Part shown: piece after piece, positions 27,366 through 36,388 of the stretch | How the letters are laid out: each line of letters starts with the position of its first letter | Numbering within the stretch: position 1 is the stretch's first letter | Origin: JAJPHU01 sp035553375 | GTDB taxonomy: Bacteria > Planctomycetota > Planctomycetia > Gemmatales > Gemmataceae | Assembly: GCA_035553375.1 (NCBI GenBank) | Contig: DATNCY010000250.1 | Coordinates: 32,112 to 96,111 of the forward strand | DNA length: 64,000 bases | Direction of reading: 5' to 3' | Notes under the pieces: generated by a model | Told to the model about the DNA's origin: nothing | Seen by the model: the letters and a program-made list of their open reading frames with translations, nothing else | Databases searched by the model: none | Program-made: the position numbers and the translations under genes

Positions 27366-27418
27366 CAGCCCGCAGCGCAAGCAAGGGAACGAATTACCCT
27401 TGCTTGCGCTGCGGGCTG
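27366..27418. terminator. Palindromic repeat (CAGCCCGCAGCG family), copy 1
   Basis: Arms 27366-27387 and 27397-27418 pair along 22 bp (CAGCCCGCAGCGCAAGCAAG core) around a 9-nt loop. It follows the DUF1501 stop by 7 bp. The same palindrome recurs at 42902, 46696 and 55569, with a diverged copy at 41051. Confidence 0.8.
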
Positions 27419-27440
27419 GCAAGGTTTGGAGAAATCCACC

Positions 27441-27797
27441 ATGAACGAACCCTTGCCTCGCACGATTTCGCGGCCGATTCAGTTTCGCAACGGCTGCGCG
27501 ATTGGCATCAGCAACCGCTGGCACAAGGGGCAATATTGTGTATTGCTGACTGAGGCCGGGCTGGTCGGCTGCGGCATCTACGACGTGAAAACGGCGGGCG
27601 AATTTGGGCAAGCGATCGCCATCGCGCGCGGCACGCCCGAAAAACCGCTGGTCAATCCGGAAGATTTGTTTGAGGCGAAAATCGTCGATGCCACGCCGCA
27701 CGCCAAGCAATTGGGGATTCAACTCGGCATGACCGGCCGCGAGGCCGTCGAGATCCTTCTCGCAGCTTCGTCGAAGCTCGAAACCGGCGCGCAATAA
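27441..27797 (+). CDS. DUF1805 (YunC-like) protein
   Basis: 118 aa, cytoplasmic. Start 27441 has GGAG about 8 nt upstream; a TTG five codons earlier is less likely. The family pattern is clear in NRWHKGQYCVLLTEAGLVGCGIYDV and in the C-terminal NPEDLFEAKIVDATPHAKQL-like stretch with GMTGREAVE. Function is not known for this family. The last codons and stop lie inside a 35-bp inverted repeat shared with the convergent pfk gene. Confidence 0.85.
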   Translation: MNEPLPRTISRPIQFRNGCAIGISNRWHKGQYCVLLTEAGLVGCGIYDVKTAGEFGQAIAIARGTPEKPLVNPEDLFEAKIVDATPHAKQLGIQLGMTGREAVEILLAASSKLETGAQ

Positions 27798-27874
27798 GCT
27801 CCATCCCGTTTACGTTTCGCGGAAGTTCCAATGTTATCCTCCGCGAAACGTAAACGGGATGGAGCTTATTGCGC
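27789..27874. terminator. Perfect 35-bp inverted repeat carrying the stop codons of both convergent genes
   Basis: Arms 27789-27823 and 27840-27874 are exact reverse complements with a 16-nt loop. Each arm begins GCGCAATAAGCTCCATCCCG when read in its own gene's direction, so both genes end in codons for Ala-Gln-stop drawn from the same sequence. A bidirectional terminator is the likely role. Confidence 0.9.
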
Positions 27875-29161
27875 TCCCAAATACTCGAAACGCTGGCGGA
27901 ATTGCTCGGGAGCCATGTCCGCCGCGCTGGCGATGCGTGCCAGCCGTTGGGGATTCTCGAAATCACGGCGTTCGAGGCGGATCATGTAACGGCGAGCGCA
28001 TTCGTAGCCCTCGCCCTTGACATCCACTCGGCGCGTCTGCATGCGACCCGTATCCGGATTAATCATCTGCGTGAACGGCAGCGGTTCGAGATGACCGCCC
28101 ACCAAACTGATGATGGCGCCGAACTTACTCGCCGCCTCCGAGCGCAGGAACTTGACGGCCCCATAGCCGAGATCGCGCGTGTATTCGGCGTCGAACGGAA
28201 TTGGATCGGCGCAGCGCAATTCGTAGCCGAGATCCTTGTCGATCAGCGTGACCGGCAGATTGATCTCTTGGAGCCGCGACGAAAGACGGTCCTTAATCAT
28301 GCGGCCAAACTCAATTTCGCCCAGACGAAGATGGCCGTGCGGATCGCGAATGATTTCCCCATAGCGGCCGAGCTGGGCCGTACTCATGCACTCCAATAAA
28401 CCCGTTTCGCCGATTGCCTCCAGCAGTCCTTCCGCGAGAACGGCGACGCCGTAGTTGGCGTGCATGCTCCGCCGTTTGATAATGCTGCCCATGAGGATGT
28501 CGCACACCTCGTCCAGTGTGGCACGCCGTCCGCCGAACTCTTCCGGGATGATGGTCAGCGCCGCGGCTGCGGCCTTGCCGATGCCCAGCGCCAGGTGGCC
28601 GGCTGCTCGTCCCATGCTGACGATGATGTACCAGCGCGAGGTCGTCCGCGCATCCTCCGCCAGATTGCGAATGATGCCGACGCCGACTTGCCGAGCCGTC
28701 TCGAAGCCGAACGTCGGCGTCGAGCCAGGCAGCGGCAAATCGTTATCAATAGTCTTGGGCACATGGGCGACGCGCACGGCCCCGCCCCCCTTCAAATAAA
28801 CCTGACTGCCCGAATAGGCAGTGTCGTCGCCGCCGATTGTCGCCAACATCGTCACGTTGAGCCGGCGGAACACGTCCAGCACATTCTGCATGTGCTTTTC
28901 GGACTTGGTCGGATTGGTGCGTGACGTGCCGAGGATAGAGCCGCCGCGCAGGTGAATGGCCTTGACATCCTCAATCGTCAGCTTGCGATAGTGGTCGGCA
29001 TCGCCCTTGGCCAGCCATTGAAATCCGTCGAGAAAGCCAAGCACTTCAATGCCTTGCTCGATGGCTTCGATGGCCACGGAACTGATCACGCCATTGATCC
29101 CTGGAGCCGGACCGCCGCCGACCAATAAGGCCAATTTTCCGGGGATCGGTGCAGGGTTCAT
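27866..29161 (-). CDS. 6-phosphofructokinase, pyrophosphate-dependent type
   Basis: 431 aa. It phosphorylates fructose 6-phosphate in glycolysis. The PFK fold is shown by GGGPAPGINGVISS (15-28), GGDDT (110-114) and PKTIDND (135-141), then a SMGRAAGHLALGIG block. Asp in GGDDT and Lys in PKTID are the two positions that mark PPi rather than ATP use in this family, so diphosphate is the expected phosphoryl donor and the reaction reversible. GAGG about 8 nt upstream supports the ATG. Monocistronic, ending in the shared inverted repeat. Confidence 0.92.
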   Translation of the reverse strand: MNPAPIPGKLALLVGGGPAPGINGVISSVAIEAIEQGIEVLGFLDGFQWLAKGDADHYRKLTIEDVKAIHLRGGSILGTSRTNPTKSEKHMQNVLDVFRRLNVTMLATIGGDDTAYSGSQVYLKGGGAVRVAHVPKTIDNDLPLPGSTPTFGFETARQVGVGIIRNLAEDARTTSRWYIIVSMGRAAGHLALGIGKAAAAALTIIPEEFGGRRATLDEVCDILMGSIIKRRSMHANYGVAVLAEGLLEAIGETGLLECMSTAQLGRYGEIIRDPHGHLRLGEIEFGRMIKDRLSSRLQEINLPVTLIDKDLGYELRCADPIPFDAEYTRDLGYGAVKFLRSEAASKFGAIISLVGGHLEPLPFTQMINPDTGRMQTRRVDVKGEGYECARRYMIRLERRDFENPQRLARIASAADMAPEQFRQRFEYLGAQ

Positions 29162-29287
29162 GTGCGTACCTCACGAACGGGACAGGATGAAGTCAACCCA
29201 CTTGTTCATTATTTAGTTTATGGGTTCATCCCGTAGCGACCAACGGGCGAGCGAGCTTGCGTAAGAGGCACTAACTTTTTGCCTACG

Positions 29288-29342
29288 AGCGCCGGAGCGC
29301 CAGCGACGGGCAACAAGAACTCGTCGCTGGCGCTCCGGCGCT
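29288..29342. repeat. Perfect 21-bp palindrome (AGCGCCGGAGCGCCAGCGAC)
   Basis: Arms 29288-29308 and 29322-29342 are exact reverse complements with a 13-nt loop. It lies between the starts and stops of two minus-strand genes (pfk and the deacetylase). Sequence differs from the CAGCCCGCAGCG family but shares its middle GCGCCAGC. Confidence 0.75.
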
Positions 29343-29407
29343 TGTAATTCATTCTCATTCGTGCCTTTAAGCGCCCCGAGAACCTTACACACCTCCGTTC
29401 GCCGAAA

Positions 29408-30919
29408 TCATTCTCGGTCGAGAATCGCCGGTTTCAGCGTCCAGGCTTGTTTGCGGGCCAACTCCATCAGGCCGGGCGCTCGGAAACCCGGCGGAAAAAT
29501 CACCCAGCCCCACAGTTTCTTGGGATCATCGTCCGACACGTAGCGTCCCACGGCCAACTTCGCCGGCTTGATCTCGATTGTTTCCGGCATCGCCTTGCTA
29601 TCGAGCAATGTCCGCGCAATCCGCGCGAGCGCGGCCAGGTACGCCTCCGGCGGCACGGGCCGGCTGCCGAGCCAAACCGCGCTGGGAATGCGTCCGTGCT
29701 TGCGAAAATAGTCGGCGACATCAATGCTGGTCCGCCGAAACTGGCTGGCGTCGGTCGTCACGGTGGCGCTGAGAAGAGGAACGCGGCCGGTTGGACCCAG
29801 AGGTGTCGTCTTCAACTCGACGTTTTCAGGAGTATGGCCGGCGCTGTGCCCAGCCACATATTCATTAAGGAGGGCGAAGACCTCACTGGCCGAGAGCGTG
29901 TGATCCTTGCCCATTTGAAACGATACGTCCTCACCGACGCCGGCGGCAAGGGCCTTGATCTCGGCGGCGCTGAAGCGATGGCCGCGCGCGTGATCGCGAT
30001 AGAGCTTGGCCGCCTCGGAAGCGGTGATGAAACGCACTTCCGGGAAGCGCTTGATGAAGCGCACATAATCCTCGAAGACGCGATAGGAAGAGCGTGTTTC
30101 TTCCGGCGTCTTGGCCGGTGGTGCTTTCCACTTCTCGCGCGGCGGATTCTCGCCGCGTGAGAAGTTGACGCCGTCCCAGAATTGTTTGTGAACGAACTCG
30201 CAGGGATGATAGTAAATGCTGACCACGCCGCCGCCCTCGGCCAGCAGTTCCTTGCGAGCCTGGACGAAACGCTCCTCGGCTTGCGGCAGATCCTTCGGTT
30301 TATTCAGGTCGGCCCGCAGCGTGTGCGCCAGCTTGTACAGGTTCAACGCGCCACAATAGTAACAGGGATGATCGTTCAGATTGATATGACTGCCGGCGTC
30401 GAGATAAACCTTCACGCCCCACTGATTCATGGCACCATAGCTCTGCGGTCCCCAGGAGCTACCGGGCTGACCATAACAGGTCGGCGCCTTGCCGAAGATG
30501 CGTTCCACATCGGCTCGCCCCGGTCCCTCACGCCGATCGAACTCGCGCACGCCTTCATCCCAACCGAGTTGCGACAGATACAACGCGGGACTCGGTTGCA
30601 CGCTATGCCAGTTGGAGTGAAAGCCAATTTCGTGCTTTTTCAGGGCGGCAATCACATCGGCGCGCTTGCGCTGTTCCAGCGTGCGCGCTTTCTCGCCGAC
30701 GACCTTGAAGGTGGCAGGCACTTTCTCGGCACTGAGGAAATCCGCCAAGTGCAAGGCGGCGTCATCGCTGGCCGGCAGGAGATAATCTTCGGTGTCAAAC
30801 CAGAGAATGACGTAAACCTTCGCTGCTGGCTCCGCACCGAATGCAGCAGGGGACGCGAGCAGAAGGCTGGCCAACAGGATCAGCAACAGTCCTCGGTGGC
30901 GAGCAATTCGGATGTACAC
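29408..30919 (-). CDS. Secreted polysaccharide deacetylase-like protein with C-terminal wall-binding-like repeats
   Basis: 503 aa with a signal peptide (LLLILLASLLLASPAAFGA). Residues 35-330 match a NodB-type fold: VILWFDTEDYLLP supplies the metal-binding acidic pair and GFHSNWHS the His motif. Substrates are usually N- or O-acetylated glycans. Residues about 350-470 carry a region (DVADYFRKHGRIPSAVWLG, then EAYLAALARIARTLL) that resembles pseudomurein-binding repeats; this resemblance is by eye only. No other carbohydrate genes are coupled to it, though a divergently transcribed glycosidase lies 323 bp away. Confidence 0.75.
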   Translation of the reverse strand: MYIRIARHRGLLLILLASLLLASPAAFGAEPAAKVYVILWFDTEDYLLPASDDAALHLADFLSAEKVPATFKVVGEKARTLEQRKRADVIAALKKHEIGFHSNWHSVQPSPALYLSQLGWDEGVREFDRREGPGRADVERIFGKAPTCYGQPGSSWGPQSYGAMNQWGVKVYLDAGSHINLNDHPCYYCGALNLYKLAHTLRADLNKPKDLPQAEERFVQARKELLAEGGGVVSIYYHPCEFVHKQFWDGVNFSRGENPPREKWKAPPAKTPEETRSSYRVFEDYVRFIKRFPEVRFITASEAAKLYRDHARGHRFSAAEIKALAAGVGEDVSFQMGKDHTLSASEVFALLNEYVAGHSAGHTPENVELKTTPLGPTGRVPLLSATVTTDASQFRRTSIDVADYFRKHGRIPSAVWLGSRPVPPEAYLAALARIARTLLDSKAMPETIEIKPAKLAVGRYVSDDDPKKLWGWVIFPPGFRAPGLMELARKQAWTLKPAILDRE

Positions 30920-31242
30920 GAGTGTTTGTCTCCCACATAAGCACTAGGGGATGTTGGGTGAGCAATTCGCTGCCATCATCCCACAGTTGCCGGGAGACGT
31001 CAAATCGGCGGAAGGGATCGGAGAGAATCACCAGTCGGAATCGAGAAGATCGCCCTTGGCCGGGGTCAAAGCGGCCCATCAAGAGGTTGAATCTGAAAGT
31101 ATGCCCCATCGCAGTAAGAAGTTAAAGCCGAGCGATGTCGATGGGCAACGGGCCACATAGAATACTTGCAGACAAGGGCAGTACCCGACCGGATGGCGGC
31201 TTAGTGGCCCGTCGCTGACGGTGGTTCCTACTTGAGGTAGTC
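30920..31242. other. Divergent intergenic region (323 bp)
   Basis: Between the deacetylase and glycosidase genes. Holds promoters by inference. I find no hairpin or repeat and no further gene. Confidence 0.4.
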
Positions 31243-33225
31243 ATGAGAGTAGCTTTGACCGCAAGTCCGGTCGTGGTATTCGTGGTGATGAGTCTTGCCC
31301 ACACGACTTGCTCAGCGCAGACGGTCATCAACGCCGACTTCTCCAGGGGAGACTTCGCGGCCCTCGGCTGGAAGGCGAAGGGCGACTGGGATGTGTTCCG
31401 CTATCCGAAAGATACGGCCAACAACCCAGGCTTGGTGGCCCGCTTTGCGGCTCGTAAGTCCGCCGGCTCCCTGACCAAGAACTTCCCTGAGGTAAAGAAT
31501 CCCAAAAAGCTGACGCTCTCCCTGGGCTACGGCTGGGGCTGGGGGGACGCCAGCCAGGGCGCGGACTCCGTCTCGTTTATGCTCCTGGATGCCAGGGACA
31601 ACGGCTATGTCTTCGAGGTCCACCGCTGCAAGGCGAAGTGGGCGGTGCAGTGGGCCAAGGTCGCCAACAACACTCCCGCCAAGGACAAGATCTGGGCATC
31701 TGAGGAGATTGACGCCACCCACTCCTCCCTTCGCAACGGCGGCGGCTTGAGTCACCTGACGCTCTGCCGTGAAGCCGATGGGACATGGAGTATCACCGGG
31801 AAGGACTGGAATAAGGGGGCGGGCGCGACGGTGCGGTTCCTCGATACCACGACCACCTCGTTCAGCCGACTGGTACTCCTGGGCACCCAGAACTTCGATG
31901 AACAGGTCTTCAACAAGATCGTCCTGGAACTCCAGCCAGGCGTCAAGGCAGCACCGACGACCGCCATTCCGCTGACGGCTTTCCTCAATAGCATCGGCGT
32001 TGTCAGCACCTTTCCCGATCGTGGGCAACCTCTCCCGAAGACGATCCAAATGGTCAAATACGGTGGGTTTCGTTGGGTAAGAGGTGGCATTGAGGGGCTT
32101 ACGGACAAAGGCCCGACAACGATTCAGACCTATCTTGACCTGCACAAAGAAACAGGAGTCCGGTTCAGCTGGGGTCTGGTCAGTGGCGGCAGCGATCTCA
32201 CGAAACTCATCGACACCGCCAGGCCGTTAGTGAAGGCCGATGCCCTGCTGGCCTTCGAGGGTAATAACGAGCCGAACAACTGGGGCGTCACCTACCAAGG
32301 TAAAAAAGGCGGCGGGCGTGCGCCCTCGTGGTTAGCCGTCGCGAAATTGCAACGCGATTTGTACGACACCGTCAAAGCCGATCCGAGCTTGAAGAAGTAT
32401 CCCGTCTGGTCTATCAGCGAGAGCGGCGCGGAGGTGGATAATGTCGGGTTGCAGTTTCTGACCATCCCCAAGGGCGCCGGTTCCTTGATGCCTGCGGGAA
32501 CCAAATATGCCGACTACGCCAATGTTCATAACTACATTTATCACCCCGGCTCACCGGACTTGAAGGACAATAAGACATGGAATGCGGCAGCCCCTACTTC
32601 CCTGTGCAAGGTCGATGGCCTGTACGGTAATCATGGCGTCACCTGGGCGAAGCATTTTCGTGGCTATTCGGAAGACGAACTCTCAACTTTGCCGCGGGTC
32701 ACCACGGAAACCGGCTGTACCATCGCTGGACCCATCACGGAGAACATCCAGGCGTTGAATCTGCTAAGCATGTATCTGGATCAGTTCAAGCGGGGCTGGA
32801 GTCACACCGCTGTCTACCTTCTGCGTGACCGTACGGATGAGGGTGGCAATCAAATTTTCGGGTTTTTCAAGCGGGACTACACGCCGCGCAAAGCCGCCGT
32901 CTACCTGCACAATCTCACGACGATCCTGGCCGATAAGGGGTCACTCGTCAAGCCCGGCCAACTCAATTATTCCATCCCGGAGCAACCGGCCACTGTGCAT
33001 GAGATGCTGCTGCAAAGGAGCGACGGCACGTTTGTGTTGGTGGTTTGGAACGAGCGGTTGAAGGGTGCTGATGAGGTGACGGTGCGTTTGGGCCGCAAGC
33101 ACCCAACGGTGAATGTTTATGATCCGACGATTGGGACGCATGCCATCCAAACCCATGACAAGGTCGATGTACTCAAATTAACCTTGAGTGATCATCCGCT
33201 TATTGTTGCCATTACCCGGAAGTAG
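31243..33225 (+). CDS. Secreted clan GH-A-like glycoside hydrolase
   Basis: 660 aa with a signal peptide (cleavage near TTCSAQ). Residues about 27-235 form a beta-sandwich/laminin-G-like domain (FSRGDFAALGW, then DSVSFMLLDARDNGYVFEVH). Residues about 245-560 are a TIM barrel: FEGNNEPNNWG gives the Asn-Glu pair (acid/base Glu343) and RVTTETGC the second Glu (489), the arrangement of clan GH-A enzymes. A C-terminal beta domain (570-660) follows. Substrate cannot be set from sequence. The RBS is weak (GAGG). Monocistronic. Confidence 0.8.
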   Translation: MRVALTASPVVVFVVMSLAHTTCSAQTVINADFSRGDFAALGWKAKGDWDVFRYPKDTANNPGLVARFAARKSAGSLTKNFPEVKNPKKLTLSLGYGWGWGDASQGADSVSFMLLDARDNGYVFEVHRCKAKWAVQWAKVANNTPAKDKIWASEEIDATHSSLRNGGGLSHLTLCREADGTWSITGKDWNKGAGATVRFLDTTTTSFSRLVLLGTQNFDEQVFNKIVLELQPGVKAAPTTAIPLTAFLNSIGVVSTFPDRGQPLPKTIQMVKYGGFRWVRGGIEGLTDKGPTTIQTYLDLHKETGVRFSWGLVSGGSDLTKLIDTARPLVKADALLAFEGNNEPNNWGVTYQGKKGGGRAPSWLAVAKLQRDLYDTVKADPSLKKYPVWSISESGAEVDNVGLQFLTIPKGAGSLMPAGTKYADYANVHNYIYHPGSPDLKDNKTWNAAAPTSLCKVDGLYGNHGVTWAKHFRGYSEDELSTLPRVTTETGCTIAGPITENIQALNLLSMYLDQFKRGWSHTAVYLLRDRTDEGGNQIFGFFKRDYTPRKAAVYLHNLTTILADKGSLVKPGQLNYSIPEQPATVHEMLLQRSDGTFVLVVWNERLKGADEVTVRLGRKHPTVNVYDPTIGTHAIQTHDKVDVLKLTLSDHPLIVAITRK

Positions 33226-33409
33226 TTCGATCCGGAATTGGCCCATCTGACCTTGAAGAACAGCAGGTGGGGACGAGCGAAAGGCCAAAGCTTCCTCTGG
33301 AAAGCGGCCCCGGCAGTCTCGACGCAGAGCCACGGCGAGATGCACGACCTGACCGAGCAAGTCGCCGTCCCCGTTGCGCGTTCGCAGGTGCGCACTGGCC
33401 TGGTTCACA

Positions 33410-33793
33410 TCAGCGCGTCCACACGCTGCGGTTGGACCAGCGGATGACATCGCCGTCGATTCGGGCTCCCAGATTCCAGCGCGGGACCGTGATGCGGTTG
33501 CCGCGAATAAATCCTTCGGCCCGACCGCCGTTCTCATTGATGAACAAGGCTCGGTCTCCGATCCGCGACGGTAGGATCTGGCACGGTTGGTCCTCGTGAC
33601 CGGACATGAACCAGGTTCCGCCCAGGTTCTGAGCGCTCGGCCCTGGCTGGTACGGATTGTAGGGTGGCTGGTAAGGCGAGGACTGTGACACCGGCGGATA
33701 AACGCCGTATTGCGCCGCGGCCTTCTGCGGAACGGCGAAGGCCAGCAAGGTCGCCATCCCGGCAGTAAGACTAAACATGAATGAGCGTATCAT
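33410..33793 (-). CDS. Small secreted protein of unknown function
   Basis: 127 aa. Signal peptide (MIRSFMFSLTAGMATLLAF ... AAAQ), a Pro/Tyr/Gln-rich linker (YQPPYNPYQPGP), then a compact domain with NLGGTWFMSGHEDQPCQI and WNLGARIDGDVIRW. The latter looks like a small beta barrel seen in short exported planctomycete proteins; no function is known to me. Convergent with the glycosidase gene. Confidence 0.75.
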   Translation of the reverse strand: MIRSFMFSLTAGMATLLAFAVPQKAAAQYGVYPPVSQSSPYQPPYNPYQPGPSAQNLGGTWFMSGHEDQPCQILPSRIGDRALFINENGGRAEGFIRGNRITVPRWNLGARIDGDVIRWSNRSVWTR

Positions 33794-34205
33794 CGGGTTG
33801 TCTCCAGTCTCTTATTCAAGCATTTGAGGTGCCGGCTCGCCTTTCCGGGCTGACCGCGAAAGGGTATCAAACCGGTAGAAGGGACGCCTGATCCTCACCT
33901 CCACGGCAAGAACCTCCGGCCCTCTTGTTATTAATGCACTTTGTGTACCAACCGACTACTGAGTGGTCATGGCGCTGCGCTTCACCCGAAACCATGAAAA
34001 TAGGGCCGGGATCTGTATAAGACCTCAGTAGTTCGGCCATTTTCAGAATAGTCGGGGGCGAGCGACTCTGCCGCCCCTGGCAATTGGCGAAACTTGAACT
34101 AAGGCGTTAGGGAGCGCGGGTGCCCGCGCTCCCTAACGGTCGCGGCTTGGCACGAAAGCGCAACTTCCCTGTCCTTTGCGGGTTCCGGCGAGTAGGATCG
34201 ACCGT
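33794..34205. other. Intergenic region (412 bp) with one palindrome
   Basis: Divergent region between the small secreted protein and the XRE regulator. Apart from the palindrome at 34105-34138 I see nothing that codes or folds. The part at 33930-33990 is more AT-rich than its surroundings and is the best place for promoters. Confidence 0.4.
34105..34138. repeat. Near-perfect 16-bp palindrome (CGTTAGGGAGCGCGGG)
   Basis: Arms 34105-34120 and 34123-34138 are exact reverse complements separated by TG. It lies 67 bp before the XRE gene ATG, so it could act as an operator or be another dispersed repeat. No second copy is present in the window. Confidence 0.65.
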
Positions 34206-34787
34206 ATGGACGAACCAGGCCACACCTCGCTGTTCGATGCTCTGGCCACCAAGATCGCGCGTCTGGTCGAGGAACGCGGCTGGAACCAGGAAGAGTTCGC
34301 GCGCATCACCCGCCTGAATCGCCACACCGTTCGCCAGATCCTCTTACCGGGCGAGCATCGCCGTCTGCGCAACGCCACCATCAGCGCCTGCGCTCGCGCC
34401 CTCGGCTTGACTGTCAACGAATTACGCACGCTGCCGCTGGAGCGACTGCTGCCGCGCATGAACGAGGGGCATCCGGCCAACGGCGTCGCGCCGCTGCGCC
34501 GTCTCTATGAACGCGCCACGCGCGCGGAGCTTGTCTCGTGGATGGAACGCAATGCCGAGCGCGCTCAGCAACTATCTGACGAGGAGGTCGATGAGTTACT
34601 GTCGCTGCAAGAGGCCGGCGATGCGCTGCCGGCGTTCGGCGTCGAAGGTTTCGTGGAGCGCCTCGAGCGCCGCCGTCGCCTGATTCATCAGGTCCACGCC
34701 ATCGCCGGCACCGAGTATCTCGATTTGCTCGAACAATTGGTGATCCTGCTGTACGAGAAAGTGCAACCCTCCCGCGATCGCCTGTAA
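34206..34787 (+). CDS. XRE-family helix-turn-helix protein
   Basis: 193 aa. ATG 34206 (MDEPGHTSLFDALATKIARL) is preferred to an upstream TTG. The HTH covers about residues 8-60: WNQEEFARITRLNRHTVRQI is the helix pair, followed by ATISACARALGLTVNELRTL. The C-terminal half (ERLLPRMNEGHPANG onward) is helical and of unknown role. Probably a DNA-binding regulator. Its stop lies 40 bp before an MFS gene, so it may be co-transcribed with or regulate that transporter. Confidence 0.8.
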   Translation: MDEPGHTSLFDALATKIARLVEERGWNQEEFARITRLNRHTVRQILLPGEHRRLRNATISACARALGLTVNELRTLPLERLLPRMNEGHPANGVAPLRRLYERATRAELVSWMERNAERAQQLSDEEVDELLSLQEAGDALPAFGVEGFVERLERRRRLIHQVHAIAGTEYLDLLEQLVILLYEKVQPSRDRL

Positions 34788-34827
34788 CTCGCCTTGACCC
34801 ATCCGCGCGGCTGGGTAGTGTAATAAT

Positions 34828-36234
34828 ATGTCTCAGCACGTCATGCCTACCGCTCCCGTTCGTGATATTTCTCGTTCTTCTCACTCTCGACTATCGTCGC
34901 GCTGGTATCTCGACACCTTCCGTTCTCTGCGGCATCGCAACTATCGACTGTATTTTTGCGGCCAGTTCGTCTCTGTGACCGGCTCGTGGGCGCAGAGCGC
35001 GGCGCTGACCTGGCTGGCCTACGAATTGACGCACGAGTCGATTTGGCCATCGCTGGTTGGGGCCATGCAAGTGCTGCCCACATTCGTACTGGGTGTCTGG
35101 AGCGGCAGCTTAGCCGACCGCTGGCCGAAGCGACCGCTCATCTTTCTCGCGCAGGCGATCTTGTTGCTGCTGGCCGTGCTGCTGGGCGTCCTGGTGCTGA
35201 GTGGTCGGGTCACGTCGCCCTGGCCGTTGCTCGCCGTCGCCATCGCTGCCGGCATCGTCAACGCCATCGATCTTCCCGCTCGCCTCGCCTTCGTCATCGA
35301 CATGGTTGGCCGCGACGATCTGCCCAACGCCATCGCCTTGAACTCGCTGTTGTTCAACACGGCGCGAGCGGTCGGGCCAGCCGTCAGCGCGGTGATGTTC
35401 TACCTGGCCGGTCGAGGCGAGACCGGCCAGACCGCCGCCGGCGTGTGCTTCTTGCTCAACGGGCTGAGTTTCGTGGCCGTGCTGCTGGCGCTGGCGTGGA
35501 TGGATCTACCCGCTCCTCTCCAGCAGCCCACTCTCCCAAGGGGAGTGAGCCGCAGGGGAGGAAGTGGTTCGTTGTGGGCCGGCTTTCGCTATTTGGGCCA
35601 GCATCCGCCTTTGATTTTGCTGTTGGTGCTGTCGGGCGCGATGTCGCTGTTTGGTTGGCCGATCCTGTCGCTGTTGCCGGCCGTGGCGGATCAGCGTTTG
35701 GGGGCGAGTACGGGCGGTTATGCCTGGATGCTCAGCGCCATCGGCGGCGGAGCGCTGATTGCCTCGCTGCTGGTCGCCTCGTTCAACGCGCTGGTGCGCA
35801 ATCGCTGGTTCCTCGCCGGCGGCGTCAGTCTGTCGGCAACGGCATTGGTAGGTTTGGCCACGGCGCGTTCGCTGCCGTTGGCGGTGGGTTGCTGCGTGGT
35901 CGTGGGCTGCGGCTTGATCCTGTTTTTTCCTACCAGCCAGGCGATCATGCAGTTGAGTTCCGACGATCACATCCGTGGCCGTGTCATGGGCATTTGGTCG
36001 ATGATCCTCAGTGGCGCGCATCCGTTGGGCCATTTGCTGGCCGGCCGAGCCGCCGATCGCTGGCTCGATCAATGTTCACTCGACGATATGTTGATGCGTT
36101 TGCTGGCCGTGCAGCCCGGCGAGCGCTGCGGCGTACCGCTGGTGCTGGCCCTGATGGGTTTAGGCATCGCCGGCGCTGCCGCCGTGGTTCTCGTGCTGGC
36201 GCTGACCTGGCGAGGGCGGCGGAAGGCCAGATAA
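34828..36234 (+). CDS. MFS transporter (MFS_3/EntS-like)
   Basis: 468 aa, about 10-12 membrane segments. The N-terminal FRSLRHRNYRLYFCGQFVSV is typical of this exporter subfamily, with the MFS loop motif GSLADRWPKRPLI after the second helix and the partner motif DHIRGRVMGIWSMI late in the protein. A central loop contains an Arg/Pro-rich piece (about 230-245) whose DNA (CTCTCCCAAGGGGAGTGAGC) looks like an inserted palindrome. Substrate unknown; drug or siderophore export is usual. The last 40 bp of the gene recur at 37511. Confidence 0.88.
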   Translation: MSQHVMPTAPVRDISRSSHSRLSSRWYLDTFRSLRHRNYRLYFCGQFVSVTGSWAQSAALTWLAYELTHESIWPSLVGAMQVLPTFVLGVWSGSLADRWPKRPLIFLAQAILLLLAVLLGVLVLSGRVTSPWPLLAVAIAAGIVNAIDLPARLAFVIDMVGRDDLPNAIALNSLLFNTARAVGPAVSAVMFYLAGRGETGQTAAGVCFLLNGLSFVAVLLALAWMDLPAPLQQPTLPRGVSRRGGSGSLWAGFRYLGQHPPLILLLVLSGAMSLFGWPILSLLPAVADQRLGASTGGYAWMLSAIGGGALIASLLVASFNALVRNRWFLAGGVSLSATALVGLATARSLPLAVGCCVVVGCGLILFFPTSQAIMQLSSDDHIRGRVMGIWSMILSGAHPLGHLLAGRAADRWLDQCSLDDMLMRLLAVQPGERCGVPLVLALMGLGIAGAAAVVLVLALTWRGRRKAR

Positions 36235-36260
36235 AATGTCTTTTGTCGCTTGCGGCTTCG
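36193..36260 (+). repeat. Direct repeat, left copy (3' end of the MFS gene)
   Basis: About 68 bp beginning GTGCTGGCGCTGACCTGGCG, covering the last codons of the MFS gene and its downstream sequence (GATAAAATGTC). The copy at 37511-37578 is about 85-90% identical by eye. The two bracket the TIGR02996-FGE gene. Confidence 0.8.
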
Positions 36261-36388
36261 CGTGGAACTGTCAGCGGCTGAACCCGAAATGAATCCACCG
36301 CTCGCCGGGGACCGTGACAAGCTCCCGCGCCGAAGCGCCTCCAATAAACCTCGACCTTGCGAGGAAGTTTCTACAGCAGAGATTGATT

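Noticed and set aside
26493..27794. A 433-codon minus-strand frame
   Set aside because: Antisense to the DUF1501 and DUF1805 genes and crosses the palindrome between them.
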